DNA of 64,000 bases from Symbiodinium kawagutii (taxonomy: Eukaryota > Sar > Dinophyceae > Suessiales > Symbiodiniaceae): positions 286,118 through 350,117 of the forward strand of contig VSDK01009657.1 of assembly GCA_009767595.1 (NCBI GenBank), read 5' to 3'. Of the stretch, positions 9,830-21,697 are shown piece by piece. The notes below the pieces were generated by a model. The model saw only the letters and a program-made list of their open reading frames with translations. It made no database searches and was not told the DNA's origin. The number at the start of each line of letters is the position of its first letter. Positions within the stretch are counted from its first letter, which is position 1. The position numbers and the translations under genes are program-made.

Positions 9830-12240
9830 GGTCTAGAAGTAAAGCATACCAAGATTAATTTCTTCTATGATGACTGTGTTGGTAAAATATGTTGGCAAAA
9901 ACTTTAGTAGTTAAATGATATCACGTGGGAATTTGATGGAATTTGCTTGTTGGTACGTCAAGCAGCCAAGTCAAAAGAATATTTTTTCCACTTTATTCAT
10001 AGGGATGGATTCCAGTTCAGAGAGGCCGAAGGCATTTGCATAGCAATTGCAATATGCAGTTCGATGACTATGTGGGAGAGAGGCTGAAAGCATATGCACT
10101 GTAATGTGCAATTTGATGATGGTCCTGCAAGCTGACATGCACTTTTGCATATGCACTTTTTGCCATGTGCATATGCATTTTTCATATGTTGATGTATGCC
10201 TGTAAGGCACTTCATAAAGCTAGAAAAAAACACGCGCATGCGTGGCATAATCAGCATAATTGGCATCTAAGGAGGGCGAGATGGAGCTGCTTGAAGTTGT
10301 GCGATATAGCATCCTCTGTAGCAACAAATTCTTCCGGCTGCTGTATTGTGGCCAAGTGTGGTCAGACCGGTCTGTTGCACAACAAGTTGTGAATTGTGGA
10401 TGGGGTATGTTGGAATCTTTGCTGAATTTGTTTGTGCCCAGAATATGATTCACAATACGGTACTCTAGACTGATGGCAATGCCATGGCAATTTCATGGCA
10501 ACTACGTAGTTTGAAAATAAGGAATCCTATCAAGGATGTGCACAGCTAGCTTTGCAGAACAGGCGCCTCTGGTATGTGAGACCGAAGCTACACATGATGA
10601 TGCATGTTATGGTCCACGGTTGCATTAAACCAATTTGATTTGATTGCGCTAACTATCACCATCCAACCTGGGAATCTTTGCTATACTAAGTCGTGACACG
10701 GAATGCAAGCTTTTAGCTGGACATGAGCGGTGCCTAAACCCGGCATGCCTGGACCTCATACTCTGAGCGCCTACATATTTACATGATTTGTCCTCAGTTC
10801 TTCTGGCACATGAGGCCACACGACATGGCTGGATGAGGACTACATAGGTAGGATCTCCAGGACAGCACGTAAAGTGCATCCTTCGCGCATAGCAACTAAT
10901 ACGATCAAAAGATGTTTGGTAACATTCCAAAAGGAATGGCGCAAAGTCTTCACTCACCTCTGAGAGCTCCGACTGCTGATGATGAATCTCGAGCACCGCG
11001 AGAAAGTGTGTGTGTGTGTGTGCGCAGTTGTGTGTGGAGAGGTGCAGCTGCAAGATTCGGGAAACACAGACACTTCATGTTCTTTGGTCCGGCGGGGGTT
11101 GTAAACCCAAGCGCGAAATGTATGAAAGTATGGCGGCTTTCATTCACAAAGTGATTTTGCATTTTCAATCATTCAACAAGATGAAACACCACGATGACCA
11201 TACCAGGACGTTTCCAAACCTCTTTCACCATTTTACCCTTCGTTTGGGATGAAAGTCTTATGCTGTCTGTCGCTGTGAGGGTCAGGCTTCTCCATTTGCA
11301 CCTCGCAATCGTTTTGCTGGAGAAAATGATAGACCTGACAAATAGCGGGTAAGATCTCTCAAACTCCGACAGCCATCAAACTGCGCGCTGGCCTGCTGCA
11401 ATGACATGGAGCGGAACCCGTCCAGCAGCAGCTCCAGCACAGGTAAACAATCCTACAGGTGCAGGCAGTGCCAACAGGTACGAACCAATAAGAAAAAAAC
11501 CAAATGAAACAACCAATCAAACCACCAACCAACCCAACCAACCAATCAAACCAACAATCAAACAAAAACCAACGGCGGCTTCGCCCTCTCCTGAATCTCG
11601 CCGAAGACGCAAGCCACCTCCTAAGCACTCAGTGACTTCTTGGTGCGCTGTGTCCCTATCATTGGTCCGCTCAACCTACTATCGGTAGTTTTTGTGTCTC
11701 ACTGTGACTTGAATTGGGCTACATCAACCCTGACACAATTTGATTCTATTCCCCTCAGTCCTCGCCAATGATCGTGAGATATCACAGGGATACAAGCACG
11801 TGTGCGAACCTAAAAGAAATCATGTCTTGGGATGGCCCGGAGAACTTTAGGAACTTCATGCCCATGTTGGTTAGTACAAGGCACACCCCCAGAATCCAAA
11901 AAACTGACAATGATCAATCTGCAAGCAATCTGGCAGAAGCAGCACTGAGCTTCGCTGCCTGATCGCGGCCACCGGATGAAGCAGCCGCCTCATTGCAGCT
12001 GAAGCCCAGCAGTCCAGCTGAAAATTGCAGGGCGGTTCCAGGGTTTCCAGTTGTTGCTGTTTTGGTTGCTTGTGCTCGGAAACGTGTCATCACGGGCGAC
12101 TTTCAAAATTTACGACGATGTGCGTCTATCTGGATATGATCAATCAGGAGGCTGATAAACGATACTGTCAAAAAGTTATAGCCCAAAGAATCCACAAAAA
12201 TGCCGACGATCAAGCAGCTCTGAGCTTCGCTGCTTCATTG
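9830..12240. other. Intergenic stretch inside the composite element
   Basis: It contains the tandem ATATGCA repeat, a short GT run near 11008-11021 and a CAACCAAT-rich segment at 11505-11575. Overlapping open frames occur near 10649-11053 (minus) and 11401-11688 (plus). None matches a known protein, and the latter is mostly low complexity. Confidence 0.4.
10018..10130 (+). repeat. Two-copy tandem repeat rich in ATATGCA
   Basis: Two adjacent units of about 55 bp share the order agaggc, gaaggcat or gaaagcat, a stretch ending in tgcaat or tgcagt, and tttgatgatgg or ttcgatgacta. The ATATGCA words resemble those in the foldback arms, so this may be a distant relative of the arm sequence. Confidence 0.5.
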
Positions 12241-12281
12241 TGAACCTGAAACCTGGGTCGGGGAGTTGCCTGAGAGGAGTG

Positions 12282-12352
12282 ACCGGTGCAACCGGCGCCC
12301 AACGACCCCGCTTGGAGCGAGTCGTTGGGTTCGGTCTGGGGGTGCTGGCAAT
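12282..12352 (+). ncRNA. GC-rich dispersed hairpin element, copy 1 (possible structured RNA or SINE)
   Basis: A perfect 9-bp stem is formed by CCCAACGAC (12298-12306) and GTCGTTGGG (12321-12329) around the loop CCCGCTTGGAGCGA. The flanks (TTCGGTCTGGGGGTGCTGGC) are shared with related copies at 26295-26390 and 34777-34895. Conservation of stem and loop across dispersed copies suggests a structured retroposed RNA. No named family is recognised. Confidence 0.35.
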
Positions 12353-12420
12353 CACCAAACACGTTAGAAACCACGGAACTGCTAAACCAAGTACCCGACA
12401 AACCATCCAATGGACCAGTC

Positions 12421-12978
12421 CTAGGCCGGCCCGCTCGGGACGCTGTCCCACGCCGCCGCCGCCGCTGCTGCTGCCGCCGCACCCACCTCCGCCTCCTCCC
12501 CGTCCCACCATCCACTCACGTCCTCCTCCTCCACTTCCGCCTCCTCCTGCGCCGTCTCCTCCGCCGCCTCCTCCTCCGGCTCTTCCTCCTCCCACACAAA
12601 CTCCCTCGGCTCCTGCGCCACCGCCAGCTCTCCCAGATAATTTCGGAGGTGTTCCTCCTCCGCTGCCTCCCATTCCTCGGAATCCTGGCTGGGAATCGGC
12701 TTGGTATTTTTTGCATATGCGCTATTTCTTAGCCAATTTTGGGGAAATATGCAGAAATATGCCAAAAATATGCACATTTCCTCGAGATTTTTCAATTTTT
12801 TGAAATTTTTGAGCACCCCCAAATGCCAGGGAGATGTTAAGCAGATTCCCAAGTGGCCAAAACCAGAGATCCAGGCATTCAAAAAATTCAAACAAGTTAA
12901 AGAACTCGAGGAAAAGTGCTTTTTTTTGCATATTTTTTGCATATCCCCCCAAGTGGCAAAAACCAGAGATCCAGGCAT
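12421..12978 (-). CDS. Counterpart open frame in the right arm (doubtful)
   Basis: This 185-codon minus-strand frame repeats the left-arm frame, including EEWEAAEEEHLRNYLGELA and the acidic run. After the arm ends it reads into a different tail (DVSGWWDGEEAEVG, then a run of alanines from GCC/GCA/GCG codons). The shared part stays open in both arms while the tails differ. That fits either a captured coding exon or chance openness in a young duplication. Confidence 0.25.
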   Translation of the reverse strand: MPGSLVFATWGDMQKICKKKHFSSSSLTCLNFLNAWISGFGHLGICLTSPWHLGVLKNFKKLKNLEEMCIFLAYFCIFPQNWLRNSAYAKNTKPIPSQDSEEWEAAEEEHLRNYLGELAVAQEPREFVWEEEEPEEEAAEETAQEEAEVEEEDVSGWWDGEEAEVGAAAAAAAAAAWDSVPSGPA

Positions 12979-13520
12979 TCAAAAATTTCAAAAAAATAAA
13001 AACTCGAGGAAAAGTGCATATTTTTTGGCATATTTTTTGCAGATTTTCTGCATATTTTCTGCATATGTTTTGCATATGCGCTATTTCTTGGCCAATTTTG
13101 GAGAAATATGCAAAAATATGCAAAAATATGCACTTTTCCCCCAGTTTTTACCTTTTTCATGGTTTTGACCTTTCCAGGAGCCCACCTCCAAAAGTGCAAA
13201 AGCAAACGTGCATATTTTTTGCATACTTTTTAGGGGGGAATTAAAAAGTGCATATTTTTTGTTTATGCACTTTTGGGGCTGGGACCAGGATCTGGGAGCA
13301 AGGGCCCTGGGACCCAGCCCTGGTGAGTCACCCAGCCTGAAAAACTATGTAAATCATATAAACTTAGAAAATTTACCCTTACTTAAGGTGCACCATGACA
13401 TGCCATTGTGAAACATGTTCCCACTGAATATGCACTTTTGAATATGCACTTTTGGGAGGCTAATATGCACTTTTGATATGCATCTGGGGGAACATAGGCT
13501 ATGCCTGAAAGCACTTCATA
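12522..13520 (-). repeat. Right arm of the long inverted repeat
   Basis: This is the inverted counterpart of 5575-6579. The order of motifs is the same on the opposite strand, with scattered substitutions and small indels (for example a change within the ATATGCAAAAAATATGC stretch near 12920). Its inner border lies in a GAG/GGA-rich run. Beyond it the sequence differs from the left arm and continues as GC-rich CCG/CTG-type repeats. Confidence 0.85.
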
Positions 13521-13968
13521 ACACTATCCATTGTAAGCAACACTATCAGGGACCCAGCCTACACCAAAATCGAGTGGATTCTTGAGGTGCCGCGAGGTGT
13601 TCCCGGCAAAGAGAATACGGCCACTCTAGAGTTTGACAATAATCAAAAAACAAATTGAGGGCTCCCAAATGCCCTGCTAAACCTTCAACTAACTAGTAGT
13701 AGATATGCGTCCAATCCTAAAGACACTACAGTGTGCATAAAATGGACAAGTGTAACCCAGTCACTGAAGCACATTTAAGAACGAAAAACAGCATTGGCCA
13801 AGTCGCATGGACCAAAAACATTACGCTCGCAATTCCCAAAGTTTCAAGAATGTTGTTTCACTTTCAGGTTGCCACTTGTATTGGATGATGATCATGATAT
13901 CTCATGATGAGCATCATGATTGAATGTGATGCACGATAGCCGTTTGCCATTATTGATCAACAGTTTAC

Positions 13969-14022
<54 letters not shown>
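13969..14022 (+). repeat. (GAT)n microsatellite
   Basis: About 18 uninterrupted GAT units. Confidence 0.95.
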
Positions 14023-14023
<1 letters not shown>

Positions 14024-14837
14024 AATCTTAATTGGTTTATCCTCAATGACCAATTCTGATTAATAAATGGTTAGTCAATAAGTAACGATGACAGTGATGA
14101 AGATGTAACCACTGGATGCACAGCAGCTGGCGCTTGGCGTGGCACGAGTCTCGTGCGGTGATCTCGGTGCGGTGATGGAAGCTGATGTTGGACAGCTGAA
14201 GGCCATGGAATTCCTTGTGCGTTACAGCTGGTGCTATGCGACCATAGGAGCCCACAGGAGTGGAGGCATTGAAGATCCTATCGTTCACGTTGTGCATTCA
14301 ATGCATGTCTGGATCAATGTCGGATATGTAGGTCTTCAAAGGTATATCCCCATGCTGGAATCTGACATTAGATTGTGTCACGGATGGTCAACAGCTAGCT
14401 ACACTGATTATTTCCCAGCTGTTCTCCAGCTATCGATGCCACAACTTTAAGTGGGTTGGCAATATCAATGTTTCATCAAAAGGCACCAAAAGTAGGCCAT
14501 CAATAAGCGTCATTGATCATCATCAAAGCTGCATTCTGATGCTCCCAGCAAAAAAACATCATTGTTATAATTTGTTTTCCCCGGTCAAAGCACCCTTCAT
14601 GTCATAATCAGTTGATCCTACTACTCACAAAAGAGGTGCAAGTGTAGAGATTTCCAAGAATCCTCTGGATCCCGAAAAACAGGCACAGAAAATATATCAA
14701 GCAATAGTCAAATCAGGATGTGCTTCTTCCTTGTGGGTCACTACTTCAAGCAACAAATTGCCAAAGCTGTCCTTTTGTGCCATAGGCGGACTGTTGGCAA
14801 GGTGCACCCAATTCAACACTAGAAACAGAAGCATATG

Positions 14838-14945
14838 GTGGTTTCTCAAAACATCGGGGACCCCCGGAAGTTATCCTTTTTGAATCACTTTCCGCCACAA
14901 ACATCAATGAACCAATAATAGTTGACACCCCTTTTTCAAATCGTG
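14838..14945. mobile_element. Hairpin MITE copy, right end diverged
   Basis: The left end GGTGGTTTCTCAAAACATCG then GGGACCCCC is clear. The right side keeps only GTTGACACCCCTTTTTCAAA. It overlaps a shadow open frame. Confidence 0.5.
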
Positions 14946-16075
14946 TATAGTAAACACCAAATGTACCAGTCGACGAAGCCTGAACTAGTAAACCTGACAA
15001 CTTCGTGGGAACGGCCACTGGTAGATGGCATTTTCTACCATGTCGTCAATGGCATATGGATGGGTCTGGTTAGTGGCTTAGGTGTGAGATTGGTGAAAAT
15101 ACCCAAGTATCCAACCGCACTCTGGTGAACGATACCGGTTGATGGTGGCTAGAAAAGAGTCAACAACCGCTCGTTAACTATCAACAATAGATACCTGCAT
15201 CAAAGTTGTTCCATGTAATTTAAGAAACCAGTGACCAGTGACAAGAATGGTTCTTGAGGGTTGCTAGATGGTTGCCAGCATTAAAGAACACACACACTCA
15301 TCCAAAGTTCATGGTCATACTAATGTTTGCATAGCTTCACAAACACTCCAGCATGCTGCATAATCACCCACGTACCACTCAGTTGGCTGTTGGTGAGTGT
15401 TTCATGCTTTCGGTTGACATACCCATTCTATACCTAGGATAGCTAAGAGCTGACTATCATCGTGTGCTGTATGCAAGCTACTGAAGCGTCTGTTCTCTTT
15501 CATGGCTGCCCTTATCCATGCTACAAGCTCAGCCATCTTGAAAAAGAAACACATATAGCTTTTGGCCTTGAAAAACAGAAACAGGACCCTGTGAATTGAG
15601 GCAAACAGCGCACGTGTGTTTTGATTATTGAATGTGGCTAACAACAAAGCAACATTGATGGACAAATTATGATAGAATATGATAGAATCTTAGAACGTGG
15701 TCATTATAGCCTCACATTGTTGTTCATGATTGCTGGTGATGGAACAAAAATCTAGTCATCTGGCTGGAAACCATGGGTTCATCATTGTCGCACGAAAAAA
15801 TATGCGGGTAGTTCCCAACATCTAACCATCATTAACCATGGGTAACACCAAAAGCCTCATGAACGATAGGTAAACACATGTAAACACTGATTGGTCAATC
15901 ACTGAAAAGTAAACACACCATCAAAACCATCAGAAACTGCCATACCATCAGTTGCTTACCATCATTAACCGACCATCATCAACCAGCAGTTATCAACCAA
16001 TCAATGGCTATATTAACCATCTTGAACCATCAACGGCCATGGGTAAACTCATGACGCTCCCACGGTTGCGCTAAG

Positions 16076-16180
16076 GCGCCACGGTAGCGCTGAAGATGGC
16101 GCCGCGGTCGCAAAGCAGCAGCAGGCTACGGAGATCCGGCGACAACGTGCAGGCGCTGATGCCGAAGATCCTGGGGCCAG
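16076..16180 (+). CDS. Possible isolated exon (GC-rich), function unknown
   Basis: The island between GCGCTAAG|GCGCC and GGGGCCAG|GTGAAAG is exactly bounded by AG and GT. Two frames are open. One reads ATVALKMAPRSQSSSRLRRS then GDNVQALMPKILGP, with strongly G/C-ending codons. The other reads AEDGAAVAKQQQATEIRRQR then AGADAEDPGA. Both have plausible composition, so the frame is undecided. The minus-strand frames here are likely shadows. Confidence 0.3.
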
Positions 16181-16257
16181 GTGAAAGGATGTGCCACGAG
16201 GGCCATGTCCACAACTGGTGACATTCGCCATGGTGAATCTCCAACCAATATTTACCA

Positions 16258-16364
16258 TATGGGTGTTTCTCAAAATAGGGAACCCCCAAATCATCCATCA
16301 ATAGTCATTTATAGTAATAAACCAACCATTTTTTGGGCCCCCTATTTTGAGAAACCACCATATA
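16258..16364. mobile_element. Hairpin MITE copy, well preserved
   Basis: The left GGGTGTTTCTCAAAATAGGG and the right CCCCCTATTTTGAGAAACCA form a long stem. The outer bases extend the complementarity (CATATGG left, CCATATA right). The internal AATAAACCAACCATTTTTTG is typical of the family. Confidence 0.75.
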
Positions 16365-16799
16365 AGTGGATAGATAGAAAGGTATCCCACTTAGATCTCC
16401 AACTGCACATCCAACTACCAATGATGGCCAATGAATCCATTGTAGGAACTGAATGGTTCTGATTTTCAACTGATTGTAGATGTTGGCAATTTTAGCTTCG
16501 ATTGAAAAGCCAACTACCGAACAGCAATGTCGGTATTGACTTTCATTGTTAGCGATCCATGGCCAACTCTCTTCTTGGGGTCATACGTACCTGAACTAAT
16601 CAGGCATGATGTTCAATAATCAAAGGTTATCACCTATTTTGTCATTTTTACAGTTTATATAGTAGGCAATGAAACAATATGAGTACGTTAGTACATATGT
16701 AACTATTTACTGGAATCCTGCGGGGAGAATGAAATGTATAGTTGTACGTAGCCCAACATCCAAGCCTGACTTCCTGTTTGGTTTTTCAGCAAATAAATA

Positions 16800-16932
16800 T
16801 GCATACATAAATATATGTATATATATATATATAAATTAATGTTTAAACATATCTATCTATCTATCTGTCTATCTGTCTATCTGTCTATCTGTCTATCTAT
16901 CTATCTATCTGTCTATCTATCTATCTATCTAT
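16800..16932 (+). repeat. TA tract followed by (CTAT/CTGT)n
   Basis: A TA-rich run at 16803-16835 precedes about 20 tetranucleotide units alternating CTAT and CTGT (16848-16932). Confidence 0.9.
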
Positions 16933-16934
16933 GT

Positions 16935-17768
16935 ACATTGCACTGGTAATCAACAATTACTCATATGGGGTGCAAAAGGTAAACTAAAACAATGCCATTT
17001 TGTAGACCTCAAATGTGAGTTGAAAGACCGTCAATATCTGACTTAGAGGGTGAACACAAAGGTGCCACGACATTGATCCTTTCTGGTGGACTTCAACCCA
17101 CATGGGCGGTGAGAACCTTAGATTTCAAACTTTATCCATGCGATCCGTGGATGGGAGGACCAAGCGCATGATAAGTATTGTGCCAAATGTCTACCTCAAG
17201 GTGAGGTGCCTCAAAACATGGGATGATGCCATGAATGCTATCATGATTAACCTCTACCCAATAACGTACCCATCATGCAGAATCTTTTGACCATTGATGA
17301 TATCATCATCTTCACATGTTTGAAACTACTAGCCCTCCTTAAACACAAACATTGTTGTGTTTAACCTTTGTTGGGTATGCTATTAATACTGGTGATGGTT
17401 ATACAATTGCGTTTCTGATCATGGTGAATCTCCTCTTGACAATACATTATCAAACGTATGCCCTTGGTACTTCTGCACAATATACCCCTGATGTACTCTG
17501 GTATTGAAATCAAATTTCATTGTTACTACTGATCATACTGTAGCTAATATGGTTAATACATATAGGTAATATAGTTAATCAAATGGTGACCTAGTTACAT
17601 ATAGTTCACCATAGCAACAGCTACTGAGCGCCATTGACCATGGTGAAACACCGTCTCCCACGATGTTGTCGTTTGTTTGTGGCCGCTCTCCTCCAGCCCT
17701 GTTGCGCTGTCGCGCCGTAGGGAAGCAGGATCGAAGAAACCTCGCTGTTGGGCATGTTTTTGGATCCT
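16935..17768. other. Intergenic stretch, nothing recognised
   Basis: A short open frame at 17102-17290 has no recognised relative. A GC-richer patch lies at 17650-17750. No other signal was found. Confidence 0.4.
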
Positions 17769-17912
17769 AATATATATATATATATATATATATTTTATAT
17801 ATATATATTTAAATATATAAATATGTATTTATGTAAATATAAATATATATTTATATACAAATATATATATATTTATATTTATATATATATATATATATGT
17901 AAACATATAATT
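17769..17912 (+). repeat. TA-rich microsatellite
   Basis: About 145 bases of TA, TATTTA and TAAATA units. All reading frames through it are isoleucine/tyrosine strings. Confidence 0.9.
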
Positions 17913-18087
17913 ATACCACGATGCATCCTTTAAAACAATGGGAAGTTATTCGAAATACTAACAAAAATGTAAATAAACAAATATCTGCATATAAAAAATA
18001 ATAGAACAAATATCTGAATATACAATTTCAATATAAATATCAATATATGTATATATGTCAATGTAGATGTTGAAATCTGTTGAGGGG

Positions 18088-18235
18088 GCCGGTATGGTCT
18101 AGTGGAAAAGACGTCTTCCCTCACACGTCGGACCTGGGGTTCAATCCCCGGGTGCAACACTAGGCGGACAGGCGGGCAGCTACTCCACCCCTGCAGTTAA
18201 GGGGATGAGCTAGGGTGCTGCCCGACAAACCTACT
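18088..18235 (+). mobile_element. tRNA-derived SINE
   Basis: The segment has a perfect RNA polymerase III A box (TGGTCTAGTGG, near 18099) and a perfect B box (GGTTCAATCCC, near 18139). Between them lies an anticodon-arm-like GACGT...ACGTC stem. The loop has about 10 bases instead of 7. The T stem is broken after three pairs and the acceptor ends do not pair, so this is not a working tRNA. About 70 bases of non-tRNA sequence follow, as in SINEs. The best tRNA resemblance by eye is to Glu or Gly tRNAs. Confidence 0.6.
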
Positions 18236-18239
18236 ACTT

Positions 18240-21200
18240 GATATTGAAATATGCTCATTTTAATGCATCTATGTTGAAAAATCTCTAGCAAGCTTTCACC
18301 TTGGAATTGGAGGCGAACTTGGAGCATTCCCAGCCCATTTTTGGAAGGCGAAACGACTAGAAATTCCATGGGGCACTAACCGATCCCTGTAGCTAGCTGA
18401 CCAGCACCTGAGGTCTGCGTTGACCAGCCATGCATCAACAAACTATGAGTTGTGATTCAGAAGTGTTTCATCATCTAAACGGCATGGAAAATGTCTGTGG
18501 AATACCACCAAATCATTGGTGTTGGACCATCTTGTGGTGAAGACTTGGGTTGCTGACCATCACTGCTTAGATAATGTTGCCCTGCATAGGTTTGGAGTTT
18601 TTGGGACATCTCAGTTTCAAACGGCTGTGGGCTACGGACATTGGTTTCCCTCAGCACCTTCCCAAATGCCTGCTAAAGAATTGTTTTTTCGGATGCAGAA
18701 AGTGGAGCTACTGTCCAGGAAAACAGATCGATGAACCTGGCTTATCGGTAGCGAAGCACTAAACGTCCTGCCTACTGTGTTGGTTCTTGCCGGTCACATC
18801 TCTTGGGCTCACTGGGCACCCAGCTTTCCGATCAATCCGGGCCCGGCAACATGGTCCACATCACCAAAAATGCGGGGCGCCATTGCGCAGTGCCATGGCG
18901 GGTCAGCAAAAGTACACGGCTGCTAAGACCTTCACTCACTAGTCATCCATTGTTGGGATTAACCACGCTACCAGCCACATGACAACCATTCTCATTATTC
19001 ACAATTGACCATCAACATTGACCATTCTCCTTAGGCCTTAGTCGAATCATTACTAACCACATGTTTTTCATACATCGCATTTACTCATTGTTAAGGACTT
19101 CTTCGAGATGACTTACCCCATTTTGCCAAGCATCTAAAAGCAAATGTCAGATTTTGGTGCCAACAACTGGCTGTGGCAGTTTCTGCCAGTGGCACGCCAG
19201 GGAGCTAAAAACAGCTGCAAGGCGGCGGCTGTGTTGTTCATTGCGTTTGTTTGCCCATCTGCCGATCTTGGATACTTGGCATTGCCATTGGTCCCAGATT
19301 TCTTGGCAGCCATGCACTCCGTTGATCTGTGAGGTCTTCAGTTTTGGACATCTTGGCCACTTGTGAGATAAATGATTTTCAACATCTTTGCAGAGCATGA
19401 CGGGTATATATCCCTGACTTTCATGGACACACCAACATATCTTTGGATCTGACTACTCTGGGAAAGGCTGGACTCATCAGATAGCCGAAACACAATGAAG
19501 ATTGATTTCGATGAAAGGACTAACATGGAAGCCAAGAAAAAACTGGATTGGCACCATTCCCCGCTCACTGAACACAAAAAGGGCCAAGCTGCTGGGAAGC
19601 CCATAATGTTGTAAGCATTAGTAGTGGTTATCAGTTACTGACTCATCATGGGTCAATGATGGCTACAGTATTTCTTGACAATGATAATGATTTATACACT
19701 AATGAATACTAATGATACTTAGCAACTAGGGTAAACAACCATCAACAAGAACATATAGCACTAAGCCACCTTTTTTGACAGAACAAACAGCTCATCGTGG
19801 ATCCCCAATGGTCACCAAATCTTTGCTGATGTTGGGCATTTAAACACATCCATATCACCAGGGTGCAAGCGGTAGCTGATTGACCGCCGAGCTTTTTTTG
19901 GAGTTTTTACCCATGCACTAACAAGAAATGAATAGATTTCAGGGTGGAAAGCCACAGGCTGTTCATGATCACGTTGAGACTTGAGCATCCAACAAACAAC
20001 ATGGAGTTTTACCTTTATAGAACACTATAGTGGTTGATAATGATTGATCAAGGGTGAATTATATATCCAAAACTATATATAAGGGTCAGCCATTATTTTG
20101 GATTGTTTCCAAAGCCTCTGCGCAAGACATCTGTTTCCCACCAGCACCATGCCCCACTGGGACTTCCAGACCACTTCTGCGGGGAGGCGTTTGAACATGG
20201 GATTGCAATCCCTTGGATCTTCCCGGTCATTGGCCGAATTCCTGAAGCGCAAAAGGAACAATGAAGGAGATACAAGGAAGCTCTTAGCGTTAGCTATATG
20301 ATGATTTGGGGGTTAGATTTCGATGTTGGTTTAGATTTCGAGATGGTTTAGCTTTAGCTCCAGCTATAATGGTTTCGTCCATAAATGGTCTGACTCAATA
20401 AAAGCCATGTGTACCCTCCTAAAACAATGGGTTGGGGTTGTTTGAAAGTACCCCCCCATTTCGGAGTCACAAACATCGTTGGCGTCTACTCCAACATGAG
20501 CCCCTGCCACTGCGATTTGATCACAACCTCTTGTGATGTTCCAAATCTCGCCATCCAAGGGACGGCACCATGGAAGATCATCGCCAGCGAAGGGAATTCT
20601 TACAAAAGCACCGGACATCGTGTGTCAATCTGATGGTTTACTGGTGGTATGTAGCACTTCGGACACTTAGAAAAAGTAGTATCACCTTGAAAAAGGAGTT
20701 GATGCTTTGATGATGACGATGATGACCAGAGTCATGTCTGCCTTTGATTGTATCCTCAATATGATGTTAATTCAAAAAGCATCTTTCATGGCATGGTTGC
20801 GGCTTGCAATAAAATGTTTCACAAATGATTTCAAACTAGGAAATGGTACTCGGAACAGCTGGTTACCTTTGAATTCAGATTGTGATGAACAAGTTCCTAG
20901 TTAAACAGCCAACAAAAGGAAGATATACTAACACGACACATTCCACACGATAGGATGATGATAGACAACTGTTCCATTTCACTGAATGTAGCGACACTTA
21001 AAGCAGCTAGTTTCATATAGTCACCAGCATCATGATCAGTCAACAAGTAAAATACTTCAGAAAACTTTTGATACTTGCTGTTACTGATTGGTCACAAGAC
21101 AATTGTGGTAGAAACCAGCTAAAGGCTGGTTATGAACAACCGCTGATTTGGGACATTTGTCAACTTATGAGATAGACTTCCCACATGATATTGATCCAAA

Positions 21201-21690
21201 AAGAAGTGACCATTGACTGCAGCAGTTACTTTTGCATGGGTTGGGTGCCCAAACCCCTCAACCTGTTGACTGGCTCAGCTATGACTATGTATTGTGTGTG
21301 TATGCAATATGCGGTATATATATCATTTTATATCAAGTACACACCTGACAGTTGATGTCAACTCGTCCTACAGCACCATCATATATAGATTCATAATGCC
21401 ATCCAAACGGTGTATCTTTGTAGTCTTTGCTTTGTACTGCCTCTTGAATTCACACTAGCATTGCATATTACCACTGTTTTCATATAGATTAAATAACTAA
21501 ACTTTATACATGTTGCAGTGCACAAAGTTCTAGTTCGTTCTATCATGTTCTACCCATAGTTCTGTCAATGTCACCCTCAACCTGAGATTGCTGTCACTTG
21601 AGTGCGATGCTCAACCACCACCAGGCACCCCAACGTTGAAGACGGCATGGCGAAGTCGGACGCTGTGGTGCTTTAAAGGCACCAGGGGGC
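18240..21690. other. Intergenic stretch, no supported gene
   Basis: Several 60-90 codon frames occur (for example 18516-18734, 19338-19604, 20364-20618). None shows recognised motifs or clear splice borders. No tandem repeats longer than a few units were seen. Confidence 0.4.
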
Positions 21691-21697
21691 TATAGAG

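Larger units (their letters stand above)
5566..13529. mobile_element. Composite foldback-like / long-TIR transposon flanked by a 9-bp direct repeat
   Basis: Two inverted arms of about 1 kb (5575-6579 and 12522-13520) enclose about 5.9 kb. Just outside the outer ends the same 9 bases, ACACTATCC, occur in direct orientation at 5566-5574 and 13521-13529. Because the arms are inverted, arm homology would produce an inverted flank; a direct repeat exactly at both borders is what a target-site duplication gives. Nine-base duplications are typical of Mutator-like and Foldback elements. The arms carry internal tandem repeats, as Foldback arms do. I found no transposase in the interior, so it would be non-autonomous. 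The superfamily assignment is inference. Confidence 0.6.
13530..16075. other. Intergenic stretch downstream of the composite element
   Basis: It holds a GAT microsatellite, one MITE and dense AACCATCATTAACC words at 15830-16040. Open frames at 14139-14450 and 15402-15665 are unrecognised. Confidence 0.45.

Noticed and set aside
6580-12520. Search for a transposase inside the foldback element
   Set aside because: No frame longer than about 135 codons outside repeats and the arm-derived frames, and no recognisable DDE-type or zinc-finger pattern.
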